64,000 nt of DNA from Vibrio sp. MEBiC08052 (lineage in GTDB: Bacteria > Pseudomonadota > Gammaproteobacteria > Enterobacterales > Vibrionaceae): positions 386,305-450,304 of the forward strand of contig NZ_KQ947476.1 of assembly GCF_001506075.1 (NCBI RefSeq), given 5' to 3'. The notes below the pieces were generated by a model. That model was not told the DNA's origin. It ran no database searches and saw only the letters and a program-made list of their open reading frames with translations. A program made the translations under genes and the position numbers. Of the stretch, positions 1 to 11,300 are shown one piece after another (position 1 is the stretch's first letter; the number at the start of each line of letters is the position of its first letter).

Positions 1-1359
1 GTTGAGCTTGATGGTTTTATTATCTTTGAGGAATTCCTGCCGGATGCTATTGAGCAATTCATCCCGCTGGACGACCCTTGCTCCGCGACGAATCGCTTGT
101 AGCGCACACTGGCGAAGAATGTTGACGATCTGCCCGCCGGTGACTTCAAACTCCGTAGCAATCTGCTGCAACTGAATCTCCGGACTGAGCTCACAGACAT
201 TGTCAAAAGCATTGCGCCATAGCTGTAAGCGCTCATCCGGGCCGGGAATCGCAAACTGGATCATGCTTTGAAAACGGCGGGTAAAGGCTTCATCCATATT
301 GGCTTTGAGATTGGTTGCCAGAATCACCGTCCCGGGAAAATCTTCAATACGCTGCAACAGATAACCCGTTTGCTGATTGGCGTGGCGATCATTCGATGAG
401 GTCGCCTCGGTGCGCTTACCGAACAGCGCATCCGCTTCATCAAAGAACAGAATCCAGTCTTTATAGCTGGCGGCATCAAAGACTTTGGCGAGATTCTTCT
501 CGGTTTCACCGATATATTTGGAAACCACCATCGACAGATCGACCCGATAAACCGCTCTTCCGGTTGATTGACCCAACAATGCTGCCGTCAGCGTTTTTCC
601 GGTTCCGGGCGGGCCGGAGAAGACGGCGCGAAACCCCGGTTTGACCTTCTGATCGAGATGCCACTCATGCATCAGCGTGGCACCATAGGCCAGCCATGCA
701 CGAATCTCTTCAACCTGATTCATCACCCGATAATCCAGCACTAAGTCTTTCCATTGCAGTGGTGTTTCCAGAATATGAGCCGGGAAACTCATACTCAGCT
801 CCGGACGAATCTGTTCTCCGGTAATCAGGTAGTTCAGCCACGATTCACTGGCTTTAAACACCCCGGCCCAGTCAGGCAAAGCCGGGTCGGCAGGGAGCAG
901 TTCGGTGACCTGTTCGGCCATCAATCGGTGATGCGGTGAAAGAATGTACATCACTTCCAGCCGCCACTGCGGATCATTGGCTGTCACTAAAAAATTCAGC
1001 GTCTGACCGGTCGGGATAAAGCCACCGAATGCTTTGTCTGTGATGCCACCAAACTCACTGAATCCCCGATCAATCAGCTGGTTCATCCCAAACAGAATAT
1101 CCAGCACTTCCGGGCGGATCGCCGGTGCCAGCGCTAAATCAAGCGCCAGACGCTCAAAAGTGTTCAGCTCCCATTCCAGAACCAGATTGGCAAACAGGCT
1201 ATCATTGAGTTCAAGCGATGGCGGCGGAATTTCTAACCAGTGATTTTCATGCCCCTCCTGTTTGAGATAACTACAGATCACTTGATTGATAACCATGGAA
1301 AGCCACTCCATCTCCAGATAGAGTGTATTTAAGTTACGTTCCGGCGGGATAATCATCAT
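1..1359 (-). CDS. eCIS AAA+ ATPase (Afp15/PVC15-like), 3' end outside window
   Basis: Reading the minus strand gives 453 codons open to the window edge, so the C-terminus is missing. The N-terminal ~240 residues are helical and carry the YL..E.EWL pattern seen at the start of eCIS ATPases. An AAA+ core follows, with Walker A GPPGTGKT near residue 249, Walker B LFFDEADALF near 304, a sensor-1 ILATN near 346 and an arginine pair TRRF near 358. Afp15-type ATPases are needed for assembly of the particle; they do not power contraction. The start is uncertain. ATG-ATG at 1354-1359 sits directly behind a GGAGGGG ribosome site, but the frame stays open upstream and a GTG at 1416 behind CAGGGGG is possible. 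It is the most distal eCIS gene in view. Family is confident; length is not. Confidence 0.9.
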   Translation of the reverse strand, partial: MMIIPPERNLNTLYLEMEWLSMVINQVICSYLKQEGHENHWLEIPPPSLELNDSLFANLVLEWELNTFERLALDLALAPAIRPEVLDILFGMNQLIDRGFSEFGGITDKAFGGFIPTGQTLNFLVTANDPQWRLEVMYILSPHHRLMAEQVTELLPADPALPDWAGVFKASESWLNYLITGEQIRPELSMSFPAHILETPLQWKDLVLDYRVMNQVEEIRAWLAYGATLMHEWHLDQKVKPGFRAVFSGPPGTGKTLTAALLGQSTGRAVYRVDLSMVVSKYIGETEKNLAKVFDAASYKDWILFFDEADALFGKRTEATSSNDRHANQQTGYLLQRIEDFPGTVILATNLKANMDEAFTRRFQSMIQFAIPGPDERLQLWRNAFDNVCELSPEIQLQQIATEFEVTGGQIVNILRQCALQAIRRGARVVQRDELLNSIRQEFLKDNKTIKLN

Positions 1360-1485
1360 CCCCTCCTTCGTTGTCGAGACGCTGTAATAGAGACCCGTCG
1401 TGACCATCACCGTCACGATAGCCCCCTGAATACACCAGCCTCAGCCAGTCATATTCAGGGACAGCGGCATCCCGTCTCAACCTCG
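1360..1485. other. Intercistronic gap with 9-bp inverted repeat
   Basis: This is a short gap between the ATPase gene and the upstream coiled-coil gene. It contains an inverted repeat with arms CCCTGAATA (1424-1432) and TATTCAGGG (1452-1460) and a 19-nt loop. There is no U-run on the transcribed (minus) strand, so it is more likely a mild attenuator or mRNA hairpin than a full terminator. Part of the gap could be coding if the ATPase starts at GTG 1416. Confidence 0.4.
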
Positions 1486-2610
1486 TTATGCGGCAAAAGC
1501 GGCTGCTTTGGCGGCATTCAACCCAGCTTGCAGTGAGTTGAGTTTGGTCGTTGCCCGCGCCAGTTCAGCCTGCGCATATTCCAACTGAGTATCAGCCATA
1601 TTACTGGCCTCGAGTGCTTGTTGATAATCACTGACTGCCTGATGATAGGCCTTCTGAATCAGGGTCAGTAACGCGGTATCCTGCTGACTTTGAATAATGG
1701 TTTTGAGCTGGGCAATTTTCATCTCAGACTGTATGGAAATATTGGTCAGCACGGTTTTGATTTGCTGATACGCTTTTTTGGCCTGCACTACATCCGCGCG
1801 AGATTTCACCAGATTTTGCTGCACTTCGGCAGCAGCTTCATCATCTTTGGCATCTTCAAGTTGCGCCGTCAGACTGGCGTGATTCTCTTCCACATCGAGC
1901 ATATGGCTAAGTCGGGATTGTGTCTGTTGCTGCACATTCTGTAGTTGAGTCATCAATGTTTCTACACTTTGTAATGCTGTTGACGCACGCTCAAACAACG
2001 TATGACTCTGAGCCTGATCGACATCACCACCGGTCAGCAGTGCTTCAAGATGGACGGACTGTTGCAGTTCAAGATCTGAAACCGAATAGGATTCACTGGC
2101 AGAAGAAACCGTCGCATAACAACTCTGCAAAGCTGTCAGTGTCGTTGCGATTGCCTGATTTGCATCGGTTGTTGCCTGCCCGAGCGTACTGACCAGCTCA
2201 TCGGGAATCGCCTTATTCACGGCTTTTTGTCGGTTGACGAAATCAGTCAGTTTTTCAATAACATCCACAGAAAAAATAAGCTGATTGATCAGATTAGCAA
2301 CATTCTGAGAAGTGCTGGTGACCCCCTCTTTTGTCGTCTTGGTCTGATGATTGACGATCTGAGAATACTGTTTCAGTTCTGCAACCTGAGAGACCACCAG
2401 TTTCACCTGATTGAACTGACTCAACGCGGTATTCTTCTTCGCTTCAGCATCTGTAAGTAGCTGAGCAAAATGACCCTGTTTATCGGTAAGCGAGTTGACG
2501 ACAGCATTCATTTCATCAATCTGATATTGCACATTGGCAACCTGACTGGTCAATGACTCAATCTCAAAATTCTTCTGCTCGGCAATACCAACTTTCATTG
2601 TTGTTTGCAT
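1486..2610 (-). CDS. Coiled-coil protein of the eCIS operon, function unknown
   Basis: The 374-residue product is almost entirely alpha-helical by composition, rich in Gln, Ala, Thr, Ser and Leu with heptad-like spacing, and has one Cys near residue 166. No signal peptide or membrane segment is visible. The C-terminus is Ala-rich (NAAKAAAFAA). A GGAGAA ribosome site lies 8 nt before the ATG at 2610. The gene follows the 587-residue protein by only 22 nt in the best reading, so the two are co-transcribed. Its place between the tape-measure-type gene and the ATPase is where fibre or accessory genes sit in Afp/PVC loci. No family is recognised. It could be a fibre, an anchor, a scaffold or cargo; the sequence does not decide. 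Confidence 0.75.
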   Translation of the reverse strand: MQTTMKVGIAEQKNFEIESLTSQVANVQYQIDEMNAVVNSLTDKQGHFAQLLTDAEAKKNTALSQFNQVKLVVSQVAELKQYSQIVNHQTKTTKEGVTSTSQNVANLINQLIFSVDVIEKLTDFVNRQKAVNKAIPDELVSTLGQATTDANQAIATTLTALQSCYATVSSASESYSVSDLELQQSVHLEALLTGGDVDQAQSHTLFERASTALQSVETLMTQLQNVQQQTQSRLSHMLDVEENHASLTAQLEDAKDDEAAAEVQQNLVKSRADVVQAKKAYQQIKTVLTNISIQSEMKIAQLKTIIQSQQDTALLTLIQKAYHQAVSDYQQALEASNMADTQLEYAQAELARATTKLNSLQAGLNAAKAAAFAA

Positions 2611-2632
2611 AAATAATTCTCCAGATTATTGA

Positions 2633-4396
2633 TTATTCCTGCTCATCATCGGATTCGTTTTTTTTAGCGGAACGACGTGCTTTCTTTTCTTCACTGTCAT
2701 CTTTATCCGTCACTTGTGCTGTCGATGCCGAGGGTTGTAGCTGCCCCAGATAATCTTCACCAGGAATAATCATGACGGGATCAGTATCCAGTGCGGAAAG
2801 CGACGACGCATAGTGTCCCTGATCCACACCAGACGCTGGTGTAGTGAGCACGACGGGGATATAGGATGAGCCCGCAATCAGTGGATTACCGAAGTTATCA
2901 GTCATGTCATCAGGTACTGCAGCGGCCATCCAGTGGACACGTTTCTCGTTTTTCACCACGCTGGACTCGATATGAGCCAGTTGATAGTTGGCACTGGACA
3001 CCTGCATTGCAATTGACTGATTAAAATAGAAATTCAGTGCACTGTGCCCGGCTTTCGGTGGCAAAGGTGCGACCATCAGTCCGCCGGTCAACGGTTGGTA
3101 GGCGGGTAACAACATGACACGGAACTCTGGTTCATACTTCCCTTTGTTGCCCGTCACCATGAACAGGATTTGCCGGGACTCGTCATCAAAGCTGATTTTT
3201 TGCGCAACAGGTAGCGGAGTCAGTAATGTCACCGCCGGAGAAGCACTTGAAAGTACATTACTGTATGAACCGATATATTTCTGATACGTCAAATCCAGTA
3301 CAGCATACATATACACCAGATAATCGCGTCCCAGTTCCAGAGGTTTTCCGGCAAAATCTAAGCAGGAATCGCCGTATTTGAGGGTAGTCTGATAATGCCC
3401 TTGATCGTCTGGCGTCACCTCGGTAAACCGATCTTTCTGATATTCGGCAAAGGTCGATTCAACCTGATCCTGTTTGATGCTGGACTTTTTATCAGCACTG
3501 ACGACGAAGACAAAATAATGTGGTGCGGGATCCGGTAATGCACTATCGGTCTTACCTAACTGTGCAGCGCATTGCTCCGGCAGTTGAGTGAATGCCGATG
3601 TAAATGGCTGGAAACTCACCGTGATCTGCTGATCCCCTTGGGCAACCGCAGTCAGATTAAAGTTCAGAGTGTCATTGCCGTCCTGAACGGTTTCATCGAT
3701 CGCACTTTCCGCCGACTGTGCATCTTCCAGTGCACCTTCGGCTTGTTTTTCGGTTTGACTGGCGGAGGATAGAGCCTCCTGATCCGCAACTCTGGCAGAC
3801 GACAGCGATTTGAACTGAGTCTGAGAAACTGCCAGCAGTTTTTCCAGCTCCGACTTAGAACGGGTCGCGCTCGACTCCAGCTCTTTTGCTATAACTTCAG
3901 AACTGGAAGACGACGCTTCCATCGCCTTCTGAGATGCATATTCGGCCTGATTGGCGGTTTCCCGGATAAAAGCGTTGGCCTCCAGTGTCTTTTTGTAAAT
4001 ATCTGTACCGTAGCAGGCAGCAGCGGCAACATTCAGAGCACTACCGATATCAGCCGCCAGTTTGGCAACTGCGGTCGCCGCCGTCTGAACATTGGTTGCT
4101 GCCGTCGCACTATTGCTCACGGTTGTGGCAACATTGCTCTGAATCAGATGAGTCGATTCAACCAGATTGTTCATCAGATTATCGTTTTTCACCCCTTGTT
4201 GATTGATCAACCGGACAGCCTCCAACTGTTCAATGGTGGCTTCCAGATTGTCGTGCGCCGTCAGTTGTGCACCTTGCGCATAATACAAACTGTATTGTGC
4301 ACTCCGCCGCTGAGATGCCAGCTTTTGTTGCTGGGCATACAAAGCATCAAGAGATGTCCCTACCACTTCTTGCAAGTTTTCCTGATACGAGTTCAT
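2633..4396 (-). CDS. Helical + beta-domain protein of the eCIS operon, function unknown
   Basis: The predicted product has 587 residues. The first ~230 are low-complexity, Ala/Ser/Thr/Gln-rich coiled coil (many SSS and TAAT runs). Residues ~240-540 alternate hydrophobic beta-type strands and look like two or three Ig/fibronectin-like modules. The last ~25 residues are a charged tail (Lys/Glu/Asp). The preferred start is ATG 4396, which has AAGGTG six nt upstream; an in-frame GTG at 4435 would add 13 residues but lacks a good ribosome site. There is no signal peptide. A helical stalk joined to beta modules would suit an appendage or receptor-binding role, but that is inference. No homologue is recognised. 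Confidence 0.75.
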   Translation of the reverse strand: MNSYQENLQEVVGTSLDALYAQQQKLASQRRSAQYSLYYAQGAQLTAHDNLEATIEQLEAVRLINQQGVKNDNLMNNLVESTHLIQSNVATTVSNSATAATNVQTAATAVAKLAADIGSALNVAAAACYGTDIYKKTLEANAFIRETANQAEYASQKAMEASSSSSEVIAKELESSATRSKSELEKLLAVSQTQFKSLSSARVADQEALSSASQTEKQAEGALEDAQSAESAIDETVQDGNDTLNFNLTAVAQGDQQITVSFQPFTSAFTQLPEQCAAQLGKTDSALPDPAPHYFVFVVSADKKSSIKQDQVESTFAEYQKDRFTEVTPDDQGHYQTTLKYGDSCLDFAGKPLELGRDYLVYMYAVLDLTYQKYIGSYSNVLSSASPAVTLLTPLPVAQKISFDDESRQILFMVTGNKGKYEPEFRVMLLPAYQPLTGGLMVAPLPPKAGHSALNFYFNQSIAMQVSSANYQLAHIESSVVKNEKRVHWMAAAVPDDMTDNFGNPLIAGSSYIPVVLTTPASGVDQGHYASSLSALDTDPVMIIPGEDYLGQLQPSASTAQVTDKDDSEEKKARRSAKKNESDDEQE

Positions 4397-4465
4397 AAGT
4401 TCACCTTGCCCTTCGTCGGTTAATTGGTGATTCACAATTCACAGTACAAACGACCAACCCGAAGG

Positions 4466-7400
4466 TTAAGTTGGCCAGGTGACGTAAATCGGTTTCTTCA
4501 TCCAAGGTAACCTGATGATCGAATAAGACAGCGGCGCTCGTGCAATCAGCATATCGTAAGGCCGTTTTTCAACGATCAAGTCCCAGTGGTCCTGTGATTC
4601 CGTCAGGGTGCCGTTCCTGACCAGCCAGTTACCGCGAAAACCGTCAATGGACGTTTTCCCGATTGCTGGCCAATAGTCGATCACCGCCTCAATCAGGCTG
4701 TGAACGATGTCTGTTTCCTCCGTTGAAAGAGAGATACGGGTTTCAACCGGTTCAGAGAATGGTAAGCCACATAAAATTTTATTGAGTAACAGGTAAGGCT
4801 CTGCGGTTTCCTGAGCACCGGTGGCTAACACTTGTAAGCAGTGGACTGCTCGCCGCTGCATGGCAAAAGTCACGAACTGGTTGTCCCGTGTCAGTTGTAA
4901 CCGTGCAAAAAATGCCGGAATAAAACTCTGGAGCAGCACCAACCCGGCATTCAATACCATCATAGGAACCGTGTGACATGATGCTTGATGGGGTTCGTCC
5001 GAAAGCCCCCATCGGGCAATCTCACTCTGGGGGTCGGGGCGTAAGGTGTCGATTGAGGTTTCACGCTCGTTCGGATCGCGGCTCGGAGCCGATATGTCCT
5101 CAGACGATACGATTTGACGCTCGGTCGAATGCCGAAGTATCCGAATGAACGTTTGGATCGACGGAGCCAGGGTATACGTCGTCACAAGCCCCGAACGGGA
5201 TAACTGTGCTGCCAATAACGCAGGCGCAACCGTTCCGACCTGTAATATTTTACCGAACAGTGCTGCGACCAACGCATCAGGGGTCAGGTTTTGCCAATGC
5301 TGACGCAGCCAGCTCTCCAAAACACAGCTCAGTAAGTGCTGCCGCCGCTCAGCAAACGTCATCTGCGGCAAATTCAATTGCAATACCAGTCGTTCCAAGA
5401 TCTGAATGGTCTCAATCTCGGCCTGAAGCGACAGATGCGAACGACTCATCACATCCAGTAATGACGCCAGCGACAAATGGGCTAATAAGCGATGATGAAC
5501 CATTGCAAAGCGAGTCATTGGCGTGATCTGCTGCCGGAATGATTCAGGATAGAAGTACAACCAATCCAATAAAGCCTGCCGCCAGTCTACCGGAGACGTC
5601 CCATGAGGATTGATCGGGTTATGGTTATGCCCTGACTGCAACCATTGCAGCACCCGGGCACGCCACTGAGGTTGTCGCAGGTATTGCCCATGCTGATCCT
5701 GATACCATGCAGAGATATTATCCGGTTGGTGAGATGAGTCAGAACGCTCACGCGCTGAAGATATCGACAACAGCACTTGTTCATCTGCTGCACTGGCAGG
5801 TTGCATTATCGACAATGACGAATCATGGCAATGCATGTCAGACACCTCAAATTCAGTGTCATGATGAACCGCATTCAACCGGGAAAGAATCGCGACCCAA
5901 TCCAGAGCGGCGGAAGCGCCTGCCGTTAGCTGCAACCGAAGGCGCGATGCAAGCATCGACCAACGCACGTTGTGCCGTTGTGCCCAGTGTTGCAACGATG
6001 CAGCAACCCAGCCAGACACATCGACAGAAAATCCCGTCACCCGGTGGTGCACATGCCAGTAGGCCCGTAGTTCATTGAGCCAGATTGCCCAACAGCTTCG
6101 CGCGAGGCTTTCGGTCAGCCCGGCCGGACTGACATCCCCCATCCCGGACACACAGTGGGCCAGTTCCCGTAACCATTGCTGACGGTCAGTTGTCCTCTGT
6201 AAAGCCGTCGGTAGTAATGACGCCAACCACTGCTGCCCTGCTGAAGTCTGCGCAAATCGCATCAGGTATCCGACAGCATCAGGATGTGCTTTGAGGGTTG
6301 CCCACACCGGATCCGAAGATGATGTTTGCGATGAAGCGACCGTTGCAGTGGATACCGTTGCATTGGATAAATTGGATGCTTTGGGCCGCCACCGTGCGGC
6401 AAAAACCACCATCTCAGCACATGCCGGCACGGTGTCAGTCTTGGCACATAAATGTGCAAGAACTTCATGCCATACCTGAAAATCCTGACCGGTTTCGCGC
6501 TGCAATCCCGAGAAGAAACAGGCCTGCCAGCCATACATCTGCGTCGGATATTTCAACGGATTCAATAAGGCTTGGACCATCAGGGCCGTCAGCCAGTGCA
6601 TCGGATCAGCAGCCGGAATCCGGGGTAAAAACCCTTGAATGTGCCACTGGTGCAGCATAGACAGAAACAGGAAAGCCGATTCCCCTGCTTGCGGAGCCAG
6701 TGTCACCAGTAGCGCACGAAGTTCACTCAGGCTCAGATGGCCCCGAGCGGCCAGTGAGTGCACCAAAAATTGGCTGAGAGCCTTGGCCGGACGTTCCTGC
6801 CACTGCTGTTGCCGGAACAGGGATTGGAAATGGCTGTGACGCACTTCCGGCCGCAGATGCAGGATAACAATCAGTCTCCGGATAGGATCAATCTCAAACC
6901 CGGTTGCATCATCCGTTTGAATGCGGAACCACTCTGTGACGTCTTGCTGACTGAGCGCTGCTCGTTGTAGTTCCTGAAGAATCGCCAGCAGCTCAAAGTG
7001 ATGGGGTGCCAGTTGCCACTGCACCGACGTATTGACTAACATCGTCAGTAGCAACACATAGTCGAGATGATACTGACGACTCAACCCGACCAGCGTGGTG
7101 TGCACCAACTGACGACGATTAAAATAACTGCCACTACTTGCCAGCAGATAATCCAGTAAAATCCGCCAGATCAATAATGGGTCAAGGCGCTGTGCCCGGA
7201 GCATTGTTTGGGTATGCCGGACATGCGTCTGAATAAAAAGCTGATCGCCCGGTGCAATGATCGCGACGAGTGTCTGTAACTGATCATGACTCAGTTGCTG
7301 TAGTAAAAATAGCCGGACGTCTTCGCGCCGCCCTGCGTCACGAATGATCCGGGCGGTTCGGCTCGCATCCTGCCCGGCCAGGCGAACAAACAGCTCATTG

Positions 7401-8398
7401 AAGTAAACCGGTCGGATCGCTTGCTGACAGACACGCTCGCGACCATGCAGCATCTGTTGCAGCCGTTGCCACAAATCCGGTTCGGTCAACACAACGGTAT
7501 TGATCGGCCGCTGCTGCTGTTCCAACATCCCCAGAACCTGTAAAAACTGCGGCCCCATCAGCCCCTGTGACAACATCTGACGCGCAACATCACTGAGACG
7601 GTGCACGAGTGTAGAGAAATCCAGCTGCTCATGCTGCGCCATCTGAAATAGTGTCGAGCGGACAAATTGCAGCGTATTAAACAGTGTGCCGCGCTCCACC
7701 AGCAGATGGGTGAGAATCCAGTACCAAATATTGGATTTCAGCGTTCGTGAATGCGTACCGCCCAAAGGTTTTTGTTGCTCACTCAAAGCGAGATGATCCG
7801 CATAGCGGTGAATGAAATCCGCATGCCACGGCTCTAATATCTGAATGGTGGTGCGGATCCGAGGTTCACCCCACTGCCAGACAATTCTGCGCCGGACTGC
7901 CGCCGATGACCCAACCTGACGCAACAGTTCGGCCACGGCCTGTGGTTGCTGCTCAAACAACTGATCAACCATGGTCATCGGATCGCTCAGTCTCTGCCGC
8001 CACCATGGGGATGTCCCGTGCACTAAAAACCACCGGAGCTGGGCTAGTGTCGAGACCTGTAAATCGACGATCCGTAAACTTTGGCCGCGGTCTGTATGCG
8101 AACCGGAACGATACCGACGAAACAACTGCATCAACGCATCTTCCAGTGCATCTCTGACTCGCTGCGGGAGCTGGCGATCCAAATCCTGTAACGACAGGGT
8201 TCCCAGATCCAGCTCCAACCGCTCAATCTGCCAAATCTGGGCCGCCGGACAATAACGTTCAAAACACTGCCCCAGAATACCGGGAAGAACCTGATGACTC
8301 CACTGACTCAAAGCATTCTGTAGGGCGACGGCATACTCACGGTCATCAAACTGAGTTTGCCATTGACAGCGGGCAACCATGTGTTCATGCCTGATCAT
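4466..8398 (-). CDS. Contractile injection system tape-measure-type protein (Afp14-like)
   Basis: The product has 1310 residues. The N-terminus carries the signature of the CIS tape-measure family: a stretch around residues 53-68 reading IWQIERLELDLGTL, followed by helical blocks rich in Trp, Gln and Leu. The rest is a long array of helical repeats (HLLVERG, LLDYLLASSG and similar segments recur at intervals), as expected for a rod inside the tube that sets particle length. It overlaps the upstream baseplate gene by 14 nt and has a GGAGGT ribosome site before its ATG, indicating translational coupling. No membrane segment is seen. Assignment rests on the N-terminal pattern, size and position between the Afp12-like gene and the ATPase. 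Confidence 0.8.
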   Translation of the reverse strand: MIRHEHMVARCQWQTQFDDREYAVALQNALSQWSHQVLPGILGQCFERYCPAAQIWQIERLELDLGTLSLQDLDRQLPQRVRDALEDALMQLFRRYRSGSHTDRGQSLRIVDLQVSTLAQLRWFLVHGTSPWWRQRLSDPMTMVDQLFEQQPQAVAELLRQVGSSAAVRRRIVWQWGEPRIRTTIQILEPWHADFIHRYADHLALSEQQKPLGGTHSRTLKSNIWYWILTHLLVERGTLFNTLQFVRSTLFQMAQHEQLDFSTLVHRLSDVARQMLSQGLMGPQFLQVLGMLEQQQRPINTVVLTEPDLWQRLQQMLHGRERVCQQAIRPVYFNELFVRLAGQDASRTARIIRDAGRREDVRLFLLQQLSHDQLQTLVAIIAPGDQLFIQTHVRHTQTMLRAQRLDPLLIWRILLDYLLASSGSYFNRRQLVHTTLVGLSRQYHLDYVLLLTMLVNTSVQWQLAPHHFELLAILQELQRAALSQQDVTEWFRIQTDDATGFEIDPIRRLIVILHLRPEVRHSHFQSLFRQQQWQERPAKALSQFLVHSLAARGHLSLSELRALLVTLAPQAGESAFLFLSMLHQWHIQGFLPRIPAADPMHWLTALMVQALLNPLKYPTQMYGWQACFFSGLQRETGQDFQVWHEVLAHLCAKTDTVPACAEMVVFAARWRPKASNLSNATVSTATVASSQTSSSDPVWATLKAHPDAVGYLMRFAQTSAGQQWLASLLPTALQRTTDRQQWLRELAHCVSGMGDVSPAGLTESLARSCWAIWLNELRAYWHVHHRVTGFSVDVSGWVAASLQHWAQRHNVRWSMLASRLRLQLTAGASAALDWVAILSRLNAVHHDTEFEVSDMHCHDSSLSIMQPASAADEQVLLSISSARERSDSSHQPDNISAWYQDQHGQYLRQPQWRARVLQWLQSGHNHNPINPHGTSPVDWRQALLDWLYFYPESFRQQITPMTRFAMVHHRLLAHLSLASLLDVMSRSHLSLQAEIETIQILERLVLQLNLPQMTFAERRQHLLSCVLESWLRQHWQNLTPDALVAALFGKILQVGTVAPALLAAQLSRSGLVTTYTLAPSIQTFIRILRHSTERQIVSSEDISAPSRDPNERETSIDTLRPDPQSEIARWGLSDEPHQASCHTVPMMVLNAGLVLLQSFIPAFFARLQLTRDNQFVTFAMQRRAVHCLQVLATGAQETAEPYLLLNKILCGLPFSEPVETRISLSTEETDIVHSLIEAVIDYWPAIGKTSIDGFRGNWLVRNGTLTESQDHWDLIVEKRPYDMLIARAPLSYSIIRLPWMKKPIYVTWPT

Positions 8399-11300
8399 AA
8401 GGCACCTCCGGCATCACTGATATTGCCCGTAGCAACGCTGCCTGACTGTCAGATTGGTTCACATTTGCCGGAGCCAATGCATTGCACAGTGACGTATTCG
8501 TCTGATGGATCTGGCGGTTATACCATTGACAGTAGCAGGCAATCAGCGTTGACATTTGCCGGTAGCTCCCCTGACGCCACTGTAAACGGACATGTGCAGG
8601 CCAGTGAAACTGCACCATCTCGGCAAGAAAAGTCTGAAACTGAGGCTGTTGCATCAGCACCACATAATCGGGAAATGCTAATGTGGCGAGCAACCCTTCC
8701 CCCACATCCACTGCAATTGCATCATCAGGACTGGTCTGTTCGTGTTCTTCGGTCGGTTCGTTTTTAGTCAGGGACGGATCGGGTTGTAACAAGGTTTGCT
8801 CAATCAGTACGAATCCGCGTCGAACCCGCCCGAGCCAGTCGAGCTGATCAATATACTGCTGCAACTGCACTCGCCCGAAGTGGTGTTCTGTCCACGGTAA
8901 TCTCAACACTGGCTGAGTACCAATTTGCACGACCAATGCATCCGTTTGTCTGAGAACGGAAATATCACGCAACGTATCCGCCATATTTGCTGCCGCATGT
9001 TGCTCAGGGAATCGCTCCCCGACTTGAGGGTCAGCAGCCAGCCAACGGAGAAACTCAGACACCTGTGTCAGCCGGACCAGTGCAGTTGCCAGTGTTTGCA
9101 AATGGCGGGCAATGCCCAACAAAATCGCGCATTTGAGTTCGAATACGGAAAAATCGGCATAATCCTGATCGGTTAGTTTCACAAACTGATCCAACGCACC
9201 GGCATCTAAAACACCATCTCGCATCAAGGCCTTGTATTGTGTCTGCTCACTTTCAAGCAGCTGTTGATTGCCGTCTTGCAACGGCAGTGACGCTGCGATT
9301 GCCTGACAACGCTTCACCACCTGATCATGATGAATCGCCTGATCGGCTTGCCCCTGCTTCACGAGGACTGCCCGTAAATGGGCGATCCGGGCCTGAGCCA
9401 TCGTGGCAATCAATGTTTTTTGATCGATAAATCCCCGCCGATAAATCCCCCGCAACAGTGGTGCCAATGCATTCGAATAGCGGGATACCATGAGCTGACG
9501 ATAAGCTTGCGTTTCTAACCGGTAGCGTCCCGGTGTCGTTAACGGCTGAGCTTGTGAGAAGTCTCCCGCCAGATTACGCCGGTAAGAGAGTGCCTGTAGG
9601 TTTTGCAACCAGACCCCTTTGATGATGATCCGGGTTCTCAAATGCCCCCCGAACCACTGACAGCCATCAATGATTTCATCATAACGATCAGCCGGTTCAC
9701 CGTGACGGGCAAGCAAATGGCTCAACATGGCATCGCGACGCTGTTCTGCTTCTTCCGGTGTTTCAGTGCATTGATTGAGCCCGTAGGCATACGTATTGAA
9801 CGGATCGCGCCGAAAACGTTGCCAGACTAATTTCTCCCGTTGCTTGGGCTCATCCGGGTCATCGGGATAAAAGTATTGGTAGCGATTTTTCCCCTGCAAT
9901 AATGCTTGAACATCCGGCACGTCATAAAGTGGCTGATAGAAATAACTGCGCACGAATGACTGACTGGGTATCGCCATGCGCTGCGGGTCGGCCCGATTTT
10001 GGGTATAACGCTCAATCAAGGTGTTTTCTGCGCTGGCACCGCTGCCAAAACTGAAAGAGAACAGATGGCCGAGATTTGCCAACTGAGAAAACTGATTCGC
10101 CATCACCTGATCGAATAGCAGCAGATACCCTTTCAGCTGGCGAGCCTGAGCCACGCGGAAATCCGATATGTCGGACTGCAATGAGTTGGCACCTACACCA
10201 TAACTGGTCGGAAAGGTGTGTTGGAGCGAATAATAGCTTTCGATATTCCGATAGCGCCCTTGGGGCAAGGGCGGTGCAATATCAACACTGGCATCAACAG
10301 GGCTGGCCTGATGTCGTGCATGTAACCGGGTCAGAAAACGGCTCCGCTCCCATTGAGTGGCCACATTCAGTGACACCTGATGACTCTGCATCTGAAAATC
10401 ATCACTGAGTGAAATGGCAGCAACCTTATCAGCCGCCACGGCAACAGACTGACATGACGGTTCATCACAAAAAGCCAGCCGTGCCACAACCGCGACTCCG
10501 GGCACTTCACTGATCCGTGACATCAAATCTATCAGCCGGACTTCTTGTCGTTTTTCACCGAGTCCGCTTACCGGCCATTCCGCTGTCGATTGCTTCTCAC
10601 AACAGTGCCAGCCATGTTGCAGTAAAGGGCCGTTGAAAATGCTATCGGCTCCGTAACCAGCCTTGGTCAGTTGCTGATATCCCTGTTGTCGGAACGGTGG
10701 ACTGACATAATCCGCCAAAGCTAAGTCGATCTGCCCGGCTACCTGATGCGGATCAGCATCGGGGGCCAGTAGAATCTGTCCTGAAAGCGCAATCACCTGC
10801 GGTTGTAACAATACCGGTAATAAAAAATATTCGCCCAGATTACGATGTCGGTTGAGTAAACGATGCACCGATTGAATCAATGTATCCGCCGCCGTTTTTT
10901 CAGTTTGACGATTCGGGGCTGATGAACCTGTTTCACCGGCATGACTTTCTACGCCATGTCGCTCTTCCGTCGCTTTTTCAACTACAACGGACGATTCATG
11001 TCTGACATAGACCGCGACCTGATACAAACCTGTCGGTTGGCTGGCAATGGTCAGCGGTGTCAGATAAATATTCTCGACGGCGTCGATTCGGTCCAGAACC
11101 AGCTTGCGGTAATCGTCAATCGTGACCGGAGCTGTCGTCAGAATCTCCTCCGCCCGAAAGAACTGCTGTGCATAGTCGATCTGACCATCAGACTGAGTTA
11201 ACACATCAGCGATGGGGAAACTGTTGACATACCCCAGCTCGGTCAGGGCATAACAGAGCTGTTCCAGAATCGTCACACCCGGATCACTGTCATTGAAATT

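Noticed and set aside
5206..6839. Several plus-strand ORFs inside the tape-measure-type gene
   Set aside because: They are fragmented, overlap each other in different frames and are antisense to a well-supported gene.
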